DNA of 64,000 nucleotides from Lathyrus oleraceus (GCF_024323335.1 NC_066583.1:409026031-409090030), one strand, 5' to 3'. Positions 10,917 to 24,357 are shown, counted from the first letter of the stretch. Notes: generated by a model not told the origin, from the sequence alone. A program made the numbers and translations.

Positions 10917-10976
10917 CAGGATATCGCATCCTGGGCCTACGTAGTTTGTCAGAAACAAACATCAGAGTCGACGTAG
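10917..10976 (-). ncRNA. Three-stem LTR module, copy A1
   Basis: Plus-strand coordinates: stem 1 CTACGT 10937-10942 / ACGTAG 10971-10976; stem 2 GTTTGT 10944-10949 / ACAAAC 10955-10960; stem 3 CAGGAT 10917-10922 / ATCCTG 10928-10933. On the sense strand an unpaired CTCTGAT lies between stems 1 and 2. Confidence 0.65.
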
Positions 10977-11003
10977 TTCGGGGGAAATGGGAAACGGGCT
11001 CGC

Positions 11004-11063
11004 TAGGATATCGCATCCTATGCCTACGTATCTCATCTGGAATGAGAATCAGAGCTGTCGTAG
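11004..11063 (-). ncRNA. Three-stem LTR module, copy A2
   Basis: Stem 1 CTACG 11024-11028 / CGTAG 11059-11063; stem 2 TCTCAT 11031-11036 / ATGAGA 11042-11047; stem 3 TAGGAT 11004-11009 / ATCCTA 11015-11020. Same unpaired CTCTGAT and CCAG loop on the sense strand as in other copies. Confidence 0.65.
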
Positions 11064-11491
11064 TTCGGCTAACGCACGCCGAAATAAAACACAACACAAA
11101 GACGCTAAGACGTCAAAAGAAACACACAAACGGAAACAGACTGCCAATGGCTGGGCTTACGTCCGACTCCGAACAACAAACGCAAATAAGGAAACGGAAT
11201 GCTAATCGCTGGTCTTACATCCAACTCCGAACAAACAAACGCAAATAGGAAACAGAATGCCAATGGTTGGTCTTACATCCGACTCCTAAACACACGCAAA
11301 AAGGTTATCAAACAGACAAGCTAACAGGGAGTCTGGCACTCGAGCCTAATAGCTATCAAGCAAACACCAAGAAGACGCTGAGACGTCAGAAGAAACAAAG
11401 AAGTTGAACACACAGACTAAAAGGGAGTCGGGAACTCGGACCTAATAGCTGTCAAGCAAAACACACGTAAAAAAGAAAAAGAGCGCCCGGA

Positions 11492-11552
11492 GAGATCTCG
11501 CACGATCTCCTGCCTACGTACCTCATCTGGTATGAGGATCAGGGCGACGTAG
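11492..11552 (-). ncRNA. Three-stem LTR module, copy A3
   Basis: Stem 1 CTACGT 11514-11519 / ACGTAG 11547-11552; stem 2 CCTCAT 11521-11526 / ATGAGG 11532-11537; stem 3 GAGATC 11492-11497 / GATCTC 11504-11509. Stems 2 and 3 have changed on both arms relative to copies A1 and A2. Confidence 0.65.
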
Positions 11553-14294
11553 TTCCCCTAAACAGGGGAGAAACTTCCTCCTAACCAGAGACCGAGGGAA
11601 TAACGAACTAAAAGGGAGACTGACTCGAGCCTAATAGTTGTCATGCAATCCACAATAGCCCTAGGTTGAGGTATCTAGTCAAGAGTTTGACTCACACAAG
11701 AAGTGAGGCAACTCAAGTCCTAATTCTACATACGTTTGACACCACATGCTATATGCAAACAAGCGGCTCATACAAGGCTGGGCTTTAGTCAAGGGGTCAT
11801 ATCGACCTTGACAAACAAGCCAAATACTGGAAGGGGTGTCTGATGCTCTTAACCACTGACATTGACCGTCAGGGTGAGCCGATGAAAGGTAATGAGGGTA
11901 AGACCTCATAGCTCTTAACCCTGGCCTGGGTGAGCTTAAGACAAAGAAGGTGTGGGGGTCCAGAATGAGGGACCCTATTCCACATGACTGACACAACAAG
12001 ATTTTGGGTGTTTATTCAAATTGAATCAGCACGTAATGCGAGCAAAATTAAAGACCGAACTGAATAGCAGGGGATGGATTACACATCCCTTCTATCTGCC
12101 AATGCCTCTTCACTTAGGAGGTCTTTACATGTAACCATGCCTCATTAAGGTCTTTAGCACAAAATTAAACAATCAAAAACATGGCCTCTTAAGGAGGGTT
12201 TCAGACAGGTGCCTGCCAAAGATAGCAGGTCTTCCAGACTACATGGAGGATAGAATGGTTACCTAGGTGGTATGCCAACCACAAGCAAAGCAAAGCAACT
12301 CAAGCAATAAGTTAAAGCGGCTAAAGTACCTGTAAGAAAGTCCAACAATCAGTATTCACATTCAGACATCCAAACAGAAAACAGACAAAAGCAACAGTGG
12401 TTTCCAATATGTACACAAAACAAGGTGCAAAGTGCAATCAACTCAAATTGTTTCATCATTCAAGTGACCTACAAAACAACAAGGTTTGTTAACCAAAGTA
12501 ACTTGCATCTCAAGTAAGGAGATCATATCATCCATGAGGACTAATTGCTTGAACCTGAAAGGAAAAGCTCAAATTGTGAGTACAAACCCCTAGGGCAAAG
12601 CCTAGGGTCAAAGTCAAAGCAAAAAGTCAAAACAGCAACCAATATTCAACATGCAACACATTTAAACAAGTAATAACATGTCCTAAAAAGGACCAAGTCT
12701 AAAGCCTCAAGCAAAGTCATCATATGAGCAAGATATGGCAAAGACAATTTCAAAGTACACAATTGGTCATCAAGAATGAAAATTCCATATTAAAACAGAA
12801 ATGAATCAAACAATCCTGGAAATTTTTATGTGCACACAATAGGTCAAACACAATCATCATGCCAAAATTATGATCAACAGAACTCAATTGACCTAGAAAT
12901 GAAAATGCACAAGTATGACATCAAATTTTGTGACACACATTGTCACACCATACATTCATGTGTCTAAAATAGAGATGAAAAATGCTAAAAATGCACAACC
13001 AAGCCTCAAAAATCATGTATCATGTTGGGAATCAGCATATAAAATTTCAAATCAATTGGCCAATGTATGAGCATTTCACAATAGCATGAATGAAGCATGT
13101 CACATTTTGCATATATGATCAATCAACAGTCCACAATCAAAATTCCAGAAATGATAAAATCATGAAATTCATATCAAGAAATAATAGACACTTCAAGGAA
13201 CATGTGAGAAAAAAATTGGAATTATTTGGAATCATTTTCAATTTTTAGTGATTTTTTGAATGTGATGAAAATATTTGAAATGAAAATGATCATGCATAAG
13301 AAATTATGGAGGGAAATGAGAAAAGGTTGAGAAATTTGAAAAAGTGCTCCCAGTGAGATTCGAACCGTGTAGCAACCAAAATGCGCTGGTAGATGAAATA
13401 AAACACAAAATGTCCCAAGCCAAGGATCGAAGCGTGTATGCAAGGCAAAACGCTGTAGTTTCATTAAATGACATGGCGTCCAGTCACGGTCAATGCATGT
13501 GTGGCGAAGGTCAAAAGAATGTAGGCCAATAGAATGGCCAGGAGGACGCTCGCGTGGAAGCCTGCGTGTACAAAACCCTAGCCAGCACAGTCTGTTGCAG
13601 ACGGCGGCTCATGCGACGAGGCAGGGTGGTTTCCACCGTCTTCTTCATAGAGACGGTGGAGCTACAGTGATGTTCATGCAAAAAAAAATCCAGAACCAGG
13701 CGAGAATTATATCAATGGAAAGCTTAGCTCATGTACAATACAAATCCAGCATCAATTCATATCAATTCATCACAACCAGTGCAAATCGAAGAGAAAACAT
13801 TTGGATCTACAAAACTTATATCAAGCATAACTCATGCAATACTTCACCATTTTTTATGAAATCTATATCAGAATTTTCAGCGTGAGGAGATCTATCTAAA
13901 CATGTGCATAAAATGAAGAAAGATGATGATCGAATTGTAACCTCTTGAAGAGCAGAATGATGAAATCGAGCGATTCAAGTGCCAAAAGTGTCCATATCCA
14001 ATCCTGAGATGATGTTATGAAGCTTGATGTAGAAATTGAAGCTTGAAACGAACTGGATCTTGATTAATTTGCCACTTCCATCTTCATGTTCTTGAGCTTG
14101 CACAACTTGATTTCTGCTCGAATTCTTCAAATCAAAGCTTGATCTGCACTCAATTACACTCCATAATCCAGAATACGCAAGAAAATTGCTATGTTATGTG
14201 GAGAATTTTCAAGTTTGAGATGAGAGAAAAATTTGGAGGGAAGAGAAATTTAGATCTAGAATGAGCAAAAACTTCGAATTCTGTTATGATTTGG

Positions 14295-14302
14295 CATTTA
14301 TA
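14295..14302 (-). promoter_or_regulatory. Putative TATA box of element A 5' LTR
   Basis: Minus-strand TATAAATG in a GC-poor context, within the 406 bp present here but deleted in the left LTR. B and D have TATAAATA in the corresponding part of their LTRs. Promoter use is inferred. Confidence 0.5.
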
Positions 14303-15547
14303 CTCTGTCCTAATCACATAGCTAATCCACATTTGCATTGGTTAATTAAGATTAAGGAAAATAAAGTGTATGACCAAAATTGGAAAATGTGAGGTGCCAT
14401 GCAAATTTGGACGTGAACAGTGCTGTATGGATGCTCAAAATCATTTAAAATCACTTCATGCACATGTTGGCAATGGTATTTTGTTCATATGATGCACCAA
14501 ATTCAAATTTTCTATTTTCCCTCCAAAATGAGTATGCATGGGCAAATGATCATATGATGAAATTTCATGCAATGTGATGATGGATTTGGAAATTATAGGT
14601 CATGACAAGCAATATGCAAAAAGAGTGACTCATTTTGGAGTTTTGAGTCAAAAGTTATGGCACTTTGATGTTTCATGCACACTTGGTGATCATTTGAGCA
14701 TAACTCCTCAACCATTCATTAGATGCTCATGATCTTGGACTTTTTGGAAATGGGAGAGAAATATCTTCAACGTTCATGTTGGACAAAATTTCATTTGAAG
14801 CTTCTTTGATGTTGGAAAGTCAAGTTGAAGATGGTCCAAAAACTTGCTATTTTTGGAAACTTTCAATTACAGGTCACTTTCCATTTTGGGAAACTTTTGA
14901 TCTGACTTCAAATTCTTCAAGGTATGTGTTTGACATGATAAATAAGACTCTTTTGAACATGAATGAAGTGTTGAAACTCAATTCTCCACCTCCAAGCCCT
15001 CAGTTGACTTTTATGGGCCCCAGATGACTTGAACATGCACTGTGGACTTTGAGCCTCTACCACCTGAGGAAATGGCTCAGAAATGAACCCCTAGCTCCAA
15101 TAAGCTCTCCACATAACCATGTGATCTCCATCTCAATAGAATACTTCACCTCCTTGAGAATCCCTGGTTGGAATAGAAGTCAGTGATTAGGGTTGACCAG
15201 AGGTCAAAACCCTAATCTAGAGGAAATTGATCATGAATCATGAAGCCCTTGGATGATGACATAACCATGATGATGGTGACATATCCTTACAAACAAGATA
15301 ATGCTCAACCTCCTTGAAGAACCAAGAAAACCCTAATTGAAGCACAAACCCTTAGATGGTTGGTGATCAATTCAATAAGACCCTCAGGCTTGAACCACAT
15401 CACTTCTCCATCTCTGAAAAGACTTTGGAGGATGACTTCATTATTTCCAAATGATATGCAATATGAAAATGCCTAATGTCCTAAAACATGAAATGCAATA
15501 TGCTAAACTAGTCCCAAGAAGAGGAGGGCAAATTTTGAGGTGTTACA

Positions 15548-16312
15548 GCTGCTAAGCGCTTACGCCAGTATATGTTGAATCATACGACTTGGTTGATATC
15601 CAGAATGGATCCAATCAAGTACATATTTGAGAAGCCTGCTTTAACTGGGAGGATTGCTCGTTGGCAGATGTTATTGTCTGAGTATGATATTGAGTATCGA
15701 GCTCAGAAGGCTATTAAAGGTAGTATCTTGGCTGACCATTTGGCACATCAGCCTATCGAGGATTATCAGTCAGTTCAGTTTGACTTCCCAGATGAGGAAA
15801 TTCTGTATTTGAAAATGAAAGATTGCGAAGAGCCTACACTCGATGAAGGGCCAAAGCCTGGTTCCAGATGGAGTATGGTATTTGATGGCGCTGTAAATCA
15901 ATATGGAAATGGTATTGGGGCAGTGATCATTACTCCTCAAGGCACACACATTCCTTTTACAGCAAGGCTAACTTTCAAATGCACGAATAATATGGCTGAG
16001 TATGAGGCCTGTATTATGGGATTGGAGGAATGCATTGACCTCAGGATCAAGCATCTTGATGTTTACGGTGATTCGACCCTTGTTGTTAATCAGATTAAGA
16101 GTGAATGGGAAACGAATTAGCCTGGTCTCATTCCCTACAGAGATTATGCGAGGAGGATTTCAACGTTCTTTACTGAGGTTGACTTCCATCATATTCCTCG
16201 AGATGAGAATCGGATGGCGGATGCTCTTGCTACGCTGGCTTCAATGATTGTGGTTAAATTATGGAATGAAGTTCCCAACATCATTGTGATGCGCTTGGAT
16301 AGACCAGCTCAT
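15548..16312 (+). pseudogene. pol: RNase H and linker of pol (element B)
   Basis: Reads RLRQYMLNHTTWLISRMDPI, FEKPALTGRIARWQMLL and a linker with ADHLAHQPIEDY. The RNase H follows: SMVFDGAVNQYGNGIGAV (first Asp), RLTFKCTNNMAEYEACIMG (Glu), VYGDSTLVVNQ (second Asp) and IPRDENRMADALATLAS (last Asp). All four catalytic acids are visible. One in-frame TAG at 16118-16120, where related copies have a sense codon, interrupts an otherwise open frame. The 5' part of pol is displaced by element A and lies off-window. Confidence 0.9.
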
Positions 16313-17329
16313 GTATTGGCGAGGAAGATGTTGAGAGCAGGCTACTATTGGCTGACAATGGAGTCTGACTGCTGCAAATACGTGAAGAAATGTCATAAGT
16401 GTCAGATTTACGCGGATAAGATTCATATTCCTCCGACACTTCTGAATGTGATTTCATCACCATGGCCTTTCTCCATGTGGGGAATTGACATGATTGGCAT
16501 GATAGAGCCGAAAGCGTCCAATGGACATAGATTTATTCTCGTAGCAATTTATTACTTCACCAAGTGGGTTGAAGCAGCATCATACGCAAACATGACCAGG
16601 CAGGTGGTCGTGAAGTTTATCAAGAATCAGCTTATATGCCGATATGATGTGCCAGATAAGATCATTACTGATAATGGATCTAACTTGAACAACAAAATGA
16701 TGAAAGAGCTGTGTAGTGAGTTCAAGATAGCACATCATAATTCTTCTCCTTACAGACCCAAGATGAATGGGGTTGTTGAAGCTGCTAACAAGAATATTAA
16801 GAAAATTATCCAGAAGATGGTTGTTACGTACAAAGGTTGGCATGAGATGCTGCCATTCGCTTAGCATGGATATCGTACATTTGTCCGCACTTCAGTAGGG
16901 GCAACCCCTTTCTCCCTTGTTTATGGCATGGAGGCTGTACTCCCAGTAGAGGTGGAGATCCCATCAATGAGAGTCTTGATGGAGGCCAAGTTGACGGATG
17001 CTGAATGGGTTCAGAGCCGTTATGACCAACTGAATTTGATATAAGAAAAGAGATTGACTGCCATGTGCCATGGTCAGTTGTACCAGCAGAGAATGAAGAA
17101 AGCTTTTGATAAGAAGGTCAAGCCTCGTGTGTTCCGAGAAGGTGACCTTGTGCTCAAGAAAGTCTTGTCTTTCGCGCTCGATTCCAGGGGCAAGTGGACT
17201 CCAAACTATGAAGGTCCATATGTTGTTAAAAGAGCCTTTTCAGGCGGCGCTTTGATACTTACAACTATGGATGGGGAGGATTTCACTCGTCCTGTGAATT
17301 CAGATGCAGTCAAGAAATACTTTTCCTAA
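16313..17329 (+). pseudogene. pol: Integrase, lightly broken (element B)
   Basis: Continues in the same frame. An in-frame deletion near 16312 removes the His-His half of the HHCC zinc domain; the Cys half CHKC remains. The D,D-35-E core is present: Asp in WGIDMIGM, Asp in IITDNGSNLNN, Glu in NGVVEAANKNIKK. The C-terminal domain has GKWTPNYEGPYVV and ends ...KKYFS at 17329. Stops at 16862-16864 and 17042-17044 are in frame, so all damage is nonsense plus one in-frame deletion, with no frameshift. It is the only integrase core of the Ogre elements in this window. Confidence 0.92.
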
Positions 17330-17353
17330 AAAATGAAAAAACAGAATAGTTCG

Positions 17354-17499
17354 CTAAGTTGAATACCCGAAAGGGCGGCTTAGGCAAAAATGAGCGTCTC
17401 GGTGGATTGAAAACTCGAAAGGGCGGTCCAGGCAAAAGTTAGAGACATGAAAAAAAATACATCCCGCTAGATTAAGTACCTTATCCTGGGGCAATCTAG
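17354..17499 (+). ncRNA. Hairpin array downstream of pol (element B)
   Basis: Arms: CTAAG 17354-17358 / CTTAG 17379-17383 around CCCGAAAGGG; TGGAT 17403-17407 / GTCCA 17426-17430 (one wobble); CTAGATT 17467-17473 / AATCTAG 17493-17499. Position and repeated GGCAAAA spacers match the arrays in A and F, but the arm sequences differ. Confidence 0.62.
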
Positions 17500-20136
17500 A
17501 CAAAATTAGGGATTTGGCAAGTAACTGCATCCTGACAAGACTTTATTCTACAACTATCATCCGTCAGGGATTCTTGTTCATTCGTCATCAACCGAAGCTT
17601 CAAATACATCAGATTCAGAATTGGTGGAGAAATGGTCATTATGTTCAATGTAGCCCTTTTCCAATATATATCACCAATTTCAAATTTGTAAAGATCTATG
17701 GAGTCTTGCCATTTGCAGATTACCATTCCATCAAATAAATTTGAGCCTTTATCCAATTATTTGCACTCTTATTTGTTTCTAGTCAATAAATATTTTGCAT
17801 GTTTTAATTAAGAAAATATCATTGTTGTTAACAAACAAGTTTTTCATAAATTGTTTTTAGAAAAAAAAAACAAAGTGAACATTCACAAAGACGAAAGGAT
17901 ACTTAAGAGATCCTCAGTGCTCTCCCAAGGGTGGTATGATCTCCAACAGGGTAAGACATTTGTTCATATTCCTGGCATAACTATATCCTTTTCCCCCAGA
18001 ATATTGTTGTGGTTTATCCCACCAAGTGGAGTTGCTTGTTATTCACCTTTCTTCCCTTCAGCAGAGCAGTGATCTTTCCTCCTCAGCAGATGTGTCCTCT
18101 CTGGAAGATTCACTTGGTAGTTGGTTCCCAGAATCCCTTTATCCCTCGGATAGATTCCCCAATAGAGTTGCTGTTGTGGCAAATTTTATTTGTGCATTAA
18201 ACTCTTTTCCCTAGCTGTGACTGATGATTCATCCCCTGCAGAGATTTTGTTGTTTCCTGGTATCTCTGATCCCCGGCAGATTGGATACTCTCCGGTGATC
18301 TTGGCTTTCTCTCTTGAGATGTAGTACCGGGTGGTTGATTCCTGGACCTATTTGTGTTAGATATGTCTGTTTGTCAAGCATTCATCATGCGTAAATCACG
18401 CATATACATGCATAATTATAACATTCAAATATTCATGTTGCATTCTTTGCCATATATCGTTGTTTGTTGTCTCCTGCTATTTGGTGGTATATATCTCCCC
18501 AAGCAGGTGCGTGTGTCTGATCTCTCCATATAGAGTCAGCTCCATAGGCAGAAAGCGTGTATCTTTTTTTTTTTTTTCCATATTCCCCACCGAGATATAT
18601 CCTCGTGGATGATGTTTATTTATGTTCCTTCCCAACACATACATTGGGATGGGTTCCCCTATTGAGTTATATCCTCACTAGGACGAGTCTTGATTCGGTG
18701 TGCCTCTTTGGTTTGATCCTAAACTGGCATCTTGTGACAGCTTCTTTTGCCTCCCTGTGGTATAAATGAATAATTGCTCGGTAATTAGTAATCATTCATA
18801 TTATCCCCGGCAGAAGCTTGTGGTTTTCTACCTTATACCGGTAGTTGTAAACCCTATTCTCTTTCCCTTGCAGAGTTAACCTTGGGTTCATCATAATCAA
18901 TGTCAGTTACTTTTCCGTGGTTTCCTACCCAGTATCCGGTAGGTGTAATCCCCTCCTTGGTGGTTATCTTCATTCAATATTCGGTGTTGATATCCCCTTA
19001 ATTGCCTGGATAATTGCTCTGATTTTGCAATTTATCCCCAGCGGGTCATCTTTCGTCTACCCTGTTGTTGTTGGTAATGATTGTTTCTCTCTTGAATTGG
19101 TCATCATTATATACCTAGTTTTGGTATCCCGATGCCTTTTCTTTTCGGTCGATTTATCCTTTATTAACCCAGTAACCGGTTGCGGATAATCTTCCATGCG
19201 AGTATGTTATCTACATTTTTTTACCCATATAACGGTAGTAGATAATATATCTCATGCGCTCTTCAATCGAAGTTATTTTTTCCTTCCCCAGTCGAGTAAG
19301 ATTCGTATTCCTGTTTTGGAATCGAATGTCCATCCGTTAATCGAGTTTGCTTTTTGCCCTCTTTTTGGATGATGAGTGTTTTGGGAACATTCCCCAATTC
19401 ACGCCTTGGTTGGTCACCTATTATATGCCTTTCTGCTCCCTATTATGACTTTTGTCCCCTGTGGAGTCAGATTTCCCTGAGTTGAAATATACCTTTTTAG
19501 GTCTTCCTCGGATGTTTTGGTTGATTGATATCTCTCACCCTTATACTGGTCTTAGATACTCATTCTCCCCGGGCATGTTGTATCTCTCACCCTTATACCG
19601 GTGTTCAGATCACATGTCTCTTTGAGCTTGTTACCCAGTAATCGGTAATACCTCATCTCGCTGCTTACCTAGAAGAGTCTCTTTAGACATCCCCAGTGAA
19701 GTCCATTAGTGGATTGTCCTTGTCCGGATTTTTATCCGAAGTATCCGTTGTGGATAGTTTTTGCTGTATTTGCATATTCCCCAATACGGACGTCTTCGAG
19801 TCAGCTCGAGTCTTTCCATTTGATTTATCCCCTCTGGAATTCTGCTCCCCAAACTTTGAGTCGTGCCCTGGTCAGGCATTTCTTTCTTACCCCCATAAGA
19901 GTCCCCAGGATTTTTTGTCCCATGGAATGTATCACTCATATGGATTGTCAGTGTCTCCTGATTTTCTTTACTCCTTTGTGGACACATACCCCACAAAGTA
20001 TTATCCTTTTACATACATACATTTGCATCATGAGGTCTCTTAGGGACCAAAATTCGTCTCTTTGTTATTATTTAAGCCCATTCTATCTCGTCGAGACGAA
20101 GATTTTAACCTTCACTTCTCCGGCTAGAATGACCTT

Positions 20137-20149
20137 AAATAGGGGCATC
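20137..20149 (+). other. Polypurine tract of element B
   Basis: AAATAGGGGCATC immediately before the LTR start TGTAAGACCC. Confidence 0.75.
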
Positions 20150-21666
20150 TGTAAGACCCTAATTTTGTCCCTAAGATCCCTCATGGAATCATAACATTGC
20201 ATTGCATAGCCTCAAGGATCATTGAGCATCTTGGTTCCTTTTCCCTTTGGGTGGGACTCCTTGTGAGTGGTTTGAGATCACCAAGCATGCTTGAATTGTA
20301 TATCATTGCTTTTATTATTTTGTTTACTAACCAAAAGCACAAAAATATGTCACTAACATCTTTTGTTTGTAGCTTGAGCAATCACAAGGTCCAAAGCTTT
20401 TAGGAGATCCTATGTACAAAGACATGGTCAAGAGGAGATGAAAACAAGCATGGTAATGGTTCCCAAAGCTCTAATCCATCAAATATGCCTCCCTAGTATC
20501 TCAATTCATCATTTTGAGCAAATCAAGTCAAAGGATTTGAGGTTTGTTCCCCAGAGAAACCCTAATTCGTCTGTGCACCATAATGCCTTGCTCATGAAGC
20601 AACCTCAGCCCATGGTCAAATGCAATCAAGGGAAGTTCTTTAATTCATCATTTCATGCATATGTGAACTTATTTGAGTGTCCTCAATCATCAATTCATCA
20701 AGATATGAGGCATGGACTTGAGAAGTTGATCAGTCAATCCATCTGACTATCTTGAAATACACTGAGACCTAACTTTTTATGTGTTTGTCAAATGGATATG
20801 GTTCCAAAAGCAAATATGTTCTTAAGGACAAGGTGAACAACTTTCATGTTCATCAAAATTTGATTTGAAGCTTGGAAAACCATCTGCCATTCGAATACAT
20901 TATAGGTCATTTTGACTGAAACCCTAATTTTGGGTCAACTTCCCAAGGACATAACTCATTCATTTTTTAGGATTTTGAGGTGGGATAAAATGCATTGTAA
21001 ATATTGATATGTCTACTTCAAATGTTATGTTGAACAAAATTTCAAAATCTCAAAGGAAATACATGTGATAATGCAAGACATTATAGGTCCTTTTGGGACA
21101 AATGCATTAAAAGTCAAAAAAGCCCAACTTCAAGTGCCCATAACTCTTTCATCTAAAATCCAAATGATGCAAACCTTAAGTCCATTTTTATTGTATTGAA
21201 AAGATCTACAACTTTTATGTTAGAGGGTTTTCCATTTCAAGCTTGCATCATCAAAACATAAGGGCTTGAAAGTTGGCCAATTTTAGAAACCTTGCCTTGA
21301 CATGTTTTGCACATCACACTTTAAACTCAAATTTCATAAATTTCCACACTGCAAATGAATTTTTTCCCAACATAACATTTGTTCCTTATACAAAATACCT
21401 TTCCAACCATTACCCATATGCCTATGCTTGGATTTTCTAAATGGTACTTTCGAAGAGATGATTGTTTAGGTACAAATGGAGAATTCACTTAAAATCTTGT
21501 TACATGAGCAATTGCCTTTGCATTTCACACGTCCATTTCCATCTGGCTGATGCTCAGAGTTCATTTGGCATTGTTTTTGGGCCTTGTGCATGATCATGCA
21601 ATCCCATGCAATGAAGCTTCACATGCCATGCACACAGATTGCTCACACTCTCCTTGCCATTTTCTC

Positions 21667-21674
21667 TATAAATA
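21667..21674 (+). promoter_or_regulatory. Putative TATA box of element B LTR
   Basis: TCTCTATAAATAGAGAC, a strong TATAAATA match within a small inverted repeat. It lies about 1.5 kb into the LTR, at the same relative place as in D (30455). Confidence 0.6.
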
Positions 21675-24297
21675 GAGACTTCATCCCACTCATTTGAGAC
21701 GCCTAATTCAACCTGAAATGCTACAGAATTCTCTCCCTAACCATTACTAAAGAAGCAATTGCATTTTTCTCAAAAAATTTCAGATCTAGAATTCAGCTTC
21801 ATCTTGTTGTATTCTTAGATCTAATGCTTCTAGACCTTCACTATACATCTCATTGAACTTCTGTTTTGGTAAAGCAAGCAAGACAACAAGCTCAAGCTAC
21901 CAGAATTCAAGCACACACTCCAACTGGTATTTTCTTCGATTCTCCTAATCCTTTGACCTATTGGCTTAGATTTTGTGTTGGCTGAAGTCCTCTCAATGGA
22001 GGCATCATGTTTATGCTTTTAATTTTTGAAATTCATTGAGTTCATGATGAACACCAGATTTTTCCATCTCTGATTTCTCATACTATAAAGATCTAGAGGG
22101 AAAGTGGATGGTACAGGGATGATCTACATCATCCCATCTTTCTAATGATGTATAGATCGCACGTTTTGATGGAGGTTTGAGTTCCTGCAATTTGGCCGGA
22201 ATCCTGAAGCTCACCGGAGAAGACGGTGGCTCCGGTGGCTTCATCATCTCCAGATCAAATCTAGGCCGTGCGTTTGAATCTCCAGATTTAATCTCATCCT
22301 TTCTTTGTTATGACTTTTTATAATGCGTTGTGTGGCTCAGTTGACTTGGATCCATGGTAGGCGCGCGCTTCATGGCCTCATGATTTGCCAGCTCAATTAA
22401 TGAGCTTAGATCAGACGGTCCACGCTTTTTCCAATTTCTATTTTCTGTTTTTATTTTCCTTTTATTTTCTTTAATTCCATTTTATTTCAAAAATCAATAT
22501 CTCTTTCATTTTTATCCAAAAATTATGGGACCAATTGCATTATTTCCCAAATAAATTCTAGTTTCTATTTCTGATTTTTATTAATTTTTATTTTGTCATT
22601 TGATATTTTTTGTGAATTTTCTCTTTTTTGGTTATTTTTAATTCATTTTAAATAGTTTTTGATATTCAAAAAATGCAAAAATATTTTCCCAACATATTTG
22701 AATGATGATGGATCTATGAAAAATATTATCATCAATTTTTGAATTGATTTGAGATTTATTTGAGATTTTAATTCAATTAGGTTATTTTTATTCATTTTTA
22801 ATTGATTAAAAATAGTTTCTGACTTTAAAAAATGCTAAAAAAAATTGTCAAACTTTGTTTGACCTTGTTGAACTTAGGATAAATCACTTGGACCTTTCAA
22901 GGTTGATTTGAAGTGATTTTGAAGTTTGACCTTTCTTTAATATTTTCATTCAAGTTTATTTTAAATATTAAAAATGCCAAAAATATTTTATTCTTTTCTT
23001 GACATCCAATCTTCATCTCACTTCTGTTTTTGATTGTTTGACCTTGACTTTCAATGTTATTGGTCAACATATGAGGATTGGTATATGGTACTTCATTTAA
23101 TGCACTTTAATTTTGTCATTTCCATTTAATGCGCTAAATTTGCCTTATGGCACACTAACTATTGACAATTAACATTTACTTTATGCAATTTACTTTTATG
23201 CAATTTACTATTCTTGCACACATTATCCATTTGCTTTTCTCTTTTCTCATTTGAGCACATGTTTATGTTAATGCCATTTGCCTTTTGCTCACTTGAGCAC
23301 ATAATTGTGTATATATTATTGTGCTTGTGTTTTTGTTTTGATTATTGTGGACCAAAATGCAAAGAAATGGACTTAGTTTCTAGGACTTTCCCTATGCAAA
23401 GAAATGGAGAATTGGACTTAGTTTCTAGGACCTTCCTTATGCAAAATTGGAGTAAAAGGATCTTAATGATGAGGATGGATTAGAAGGACCAAATCTCTAA
23501 ACTCACTCTTATCCTTTCTTGTTTTACTCCATGAAACTTTTGATGTGTGTGCTTTTGTGCTAGGAGTTTCCATTTGAACTTAATTGGAGGACCATTGCCA
23601 TGTTCATCTAAAGAGAGAGATGCAAGAGCCATTGGAGGATTCTTAGAAGCATGACCTTGTGTTTGATTGCTTGAAATATTTGCTTTGTGGTTGCTTTATT
23701 CCAAAGGATGGGAGCTACTTGGATCATCAATATGATCTCAAGGGAGGAACTCCTAGTGTGGTTTCATTTCTTATCCCTCACCTTTTTGTTTTGCTTAGGA
23801 CTTAGCCATTCTTCTTCTTCCCTCCACTCTAACCCAAGCCAAAACTTTTTGTGCAAACATTTAACCATTGTTTTCAAACATTAGAAACCTAAGCCTTATG
23901 CTTTTGATTTTCAAACTTTCTTTTCATAACACTTATTTTGAATTGAATCTTTAGGTCAATTTTGACCATTTTTTGTATAGACTTCTAAATGGTAAATATA
24001 ACCCATTCAAATGTGTTTTTGTGGTTCCAATGGCCACTTTCTTAATCAACTTTTTCATCACCCTTAGCTATTAGGTTTGAGTTATCCTTGAGGTAGATAT
24101 AATACTCACCTATATCCTTAGTGATGGACAATGAGTCTTCCATGCTTATTATAGGGTTAACCCCTCACTAGCATGTTGAAGCTATCCTCACACGGTGGAT
24201 CTGTGGTTTGGTTGAGTTTTCTCCCTTTGATAACAAAAGACCTTAAGGCTTTTGGACCAATCAATTCACCAACTTGTTTTGAGATTCTTACCCCGAA

Positions 24298-24357
24298 CTA
24301 CGAGGTTTTGATCCTGATCTTTTTTTAAGATGGTACGTAGGCAATGGGTTTATCCAT
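24298..24357 (+). ncRNA. Three-stem LTR module, copy B1
   Basis: Stem 1 CTACG 24298-24302 / CGTAG 24336-24340; stem 2 ATCTT 24317-24321 / AAGAT 24327-24331; stem 3 ATGGG 24344-24348 / TCCAT 24353-24357 (one wobble). The spacing matches the A and F modules although this LTR belongs to a different family. Confidence 0.6.

Larger units (their letters stand above)
1..15547 (-). mobile_element. Ogre-type Ty3/gypsy element A, internally deleted, left end outside window
   Basis: Reading on the minus strand the order is 5' LTR (10607-15547), PBS (10587-10604), leader, gag (9326-7632), broken pol pieces (7404-5517), long 3' region (5516-2376) and the start of the 3' LTR (2375-1). The two LTRs align but differ by roughly 2% by eye and by a 406-bp gap. 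The element sits inside the pol of Ogre B: immediately after its LTR terminus at 15547 the sequence reads straight into B's RNase H codons. The target duplication partner (expected GCTGC) is off-window. It lacks ORF1, protease, most of the RT palm and the integrase core, so it cannot be autonomous. Confidence 0.93.
10607..15547 (-). repeat. Element A 5' LTR (4941 bp)
   Basis: It begins on the minus strand with TGTAACACC at 15547 and ends with ...GCGTTACGACA at 10607, giving TG...CA termini. Within it are a TATA box (14302-14295), three structured modules (11552-10917), an AGTA-loop hairpin (10809-10794) and a PBS-like word (10660-10650). The small ORFs inside are not credible genes. Confidence 0.93.
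17330..20149 (+). other. Element B 3' non-coding region
   Basis: 2.8 kb, T-rich, without a credible gene. It opens with hairpins (17354-17499), then carries dispersed words such as ATCCCCAGCGGGTC, TCCCCTGCAGAG and TTCCCCAGTCGAGT, and repeated CCAGTAACCGGTAG-like words. ORFs of 60-160 codons here have no recognisable domain. Confidence 0.8.

Noticed and set aside
19709..20194. 161-codon ORF in the 3' region of element B
   Set aside because: No family resemblance, runs through PPT and LTR start; incidental.
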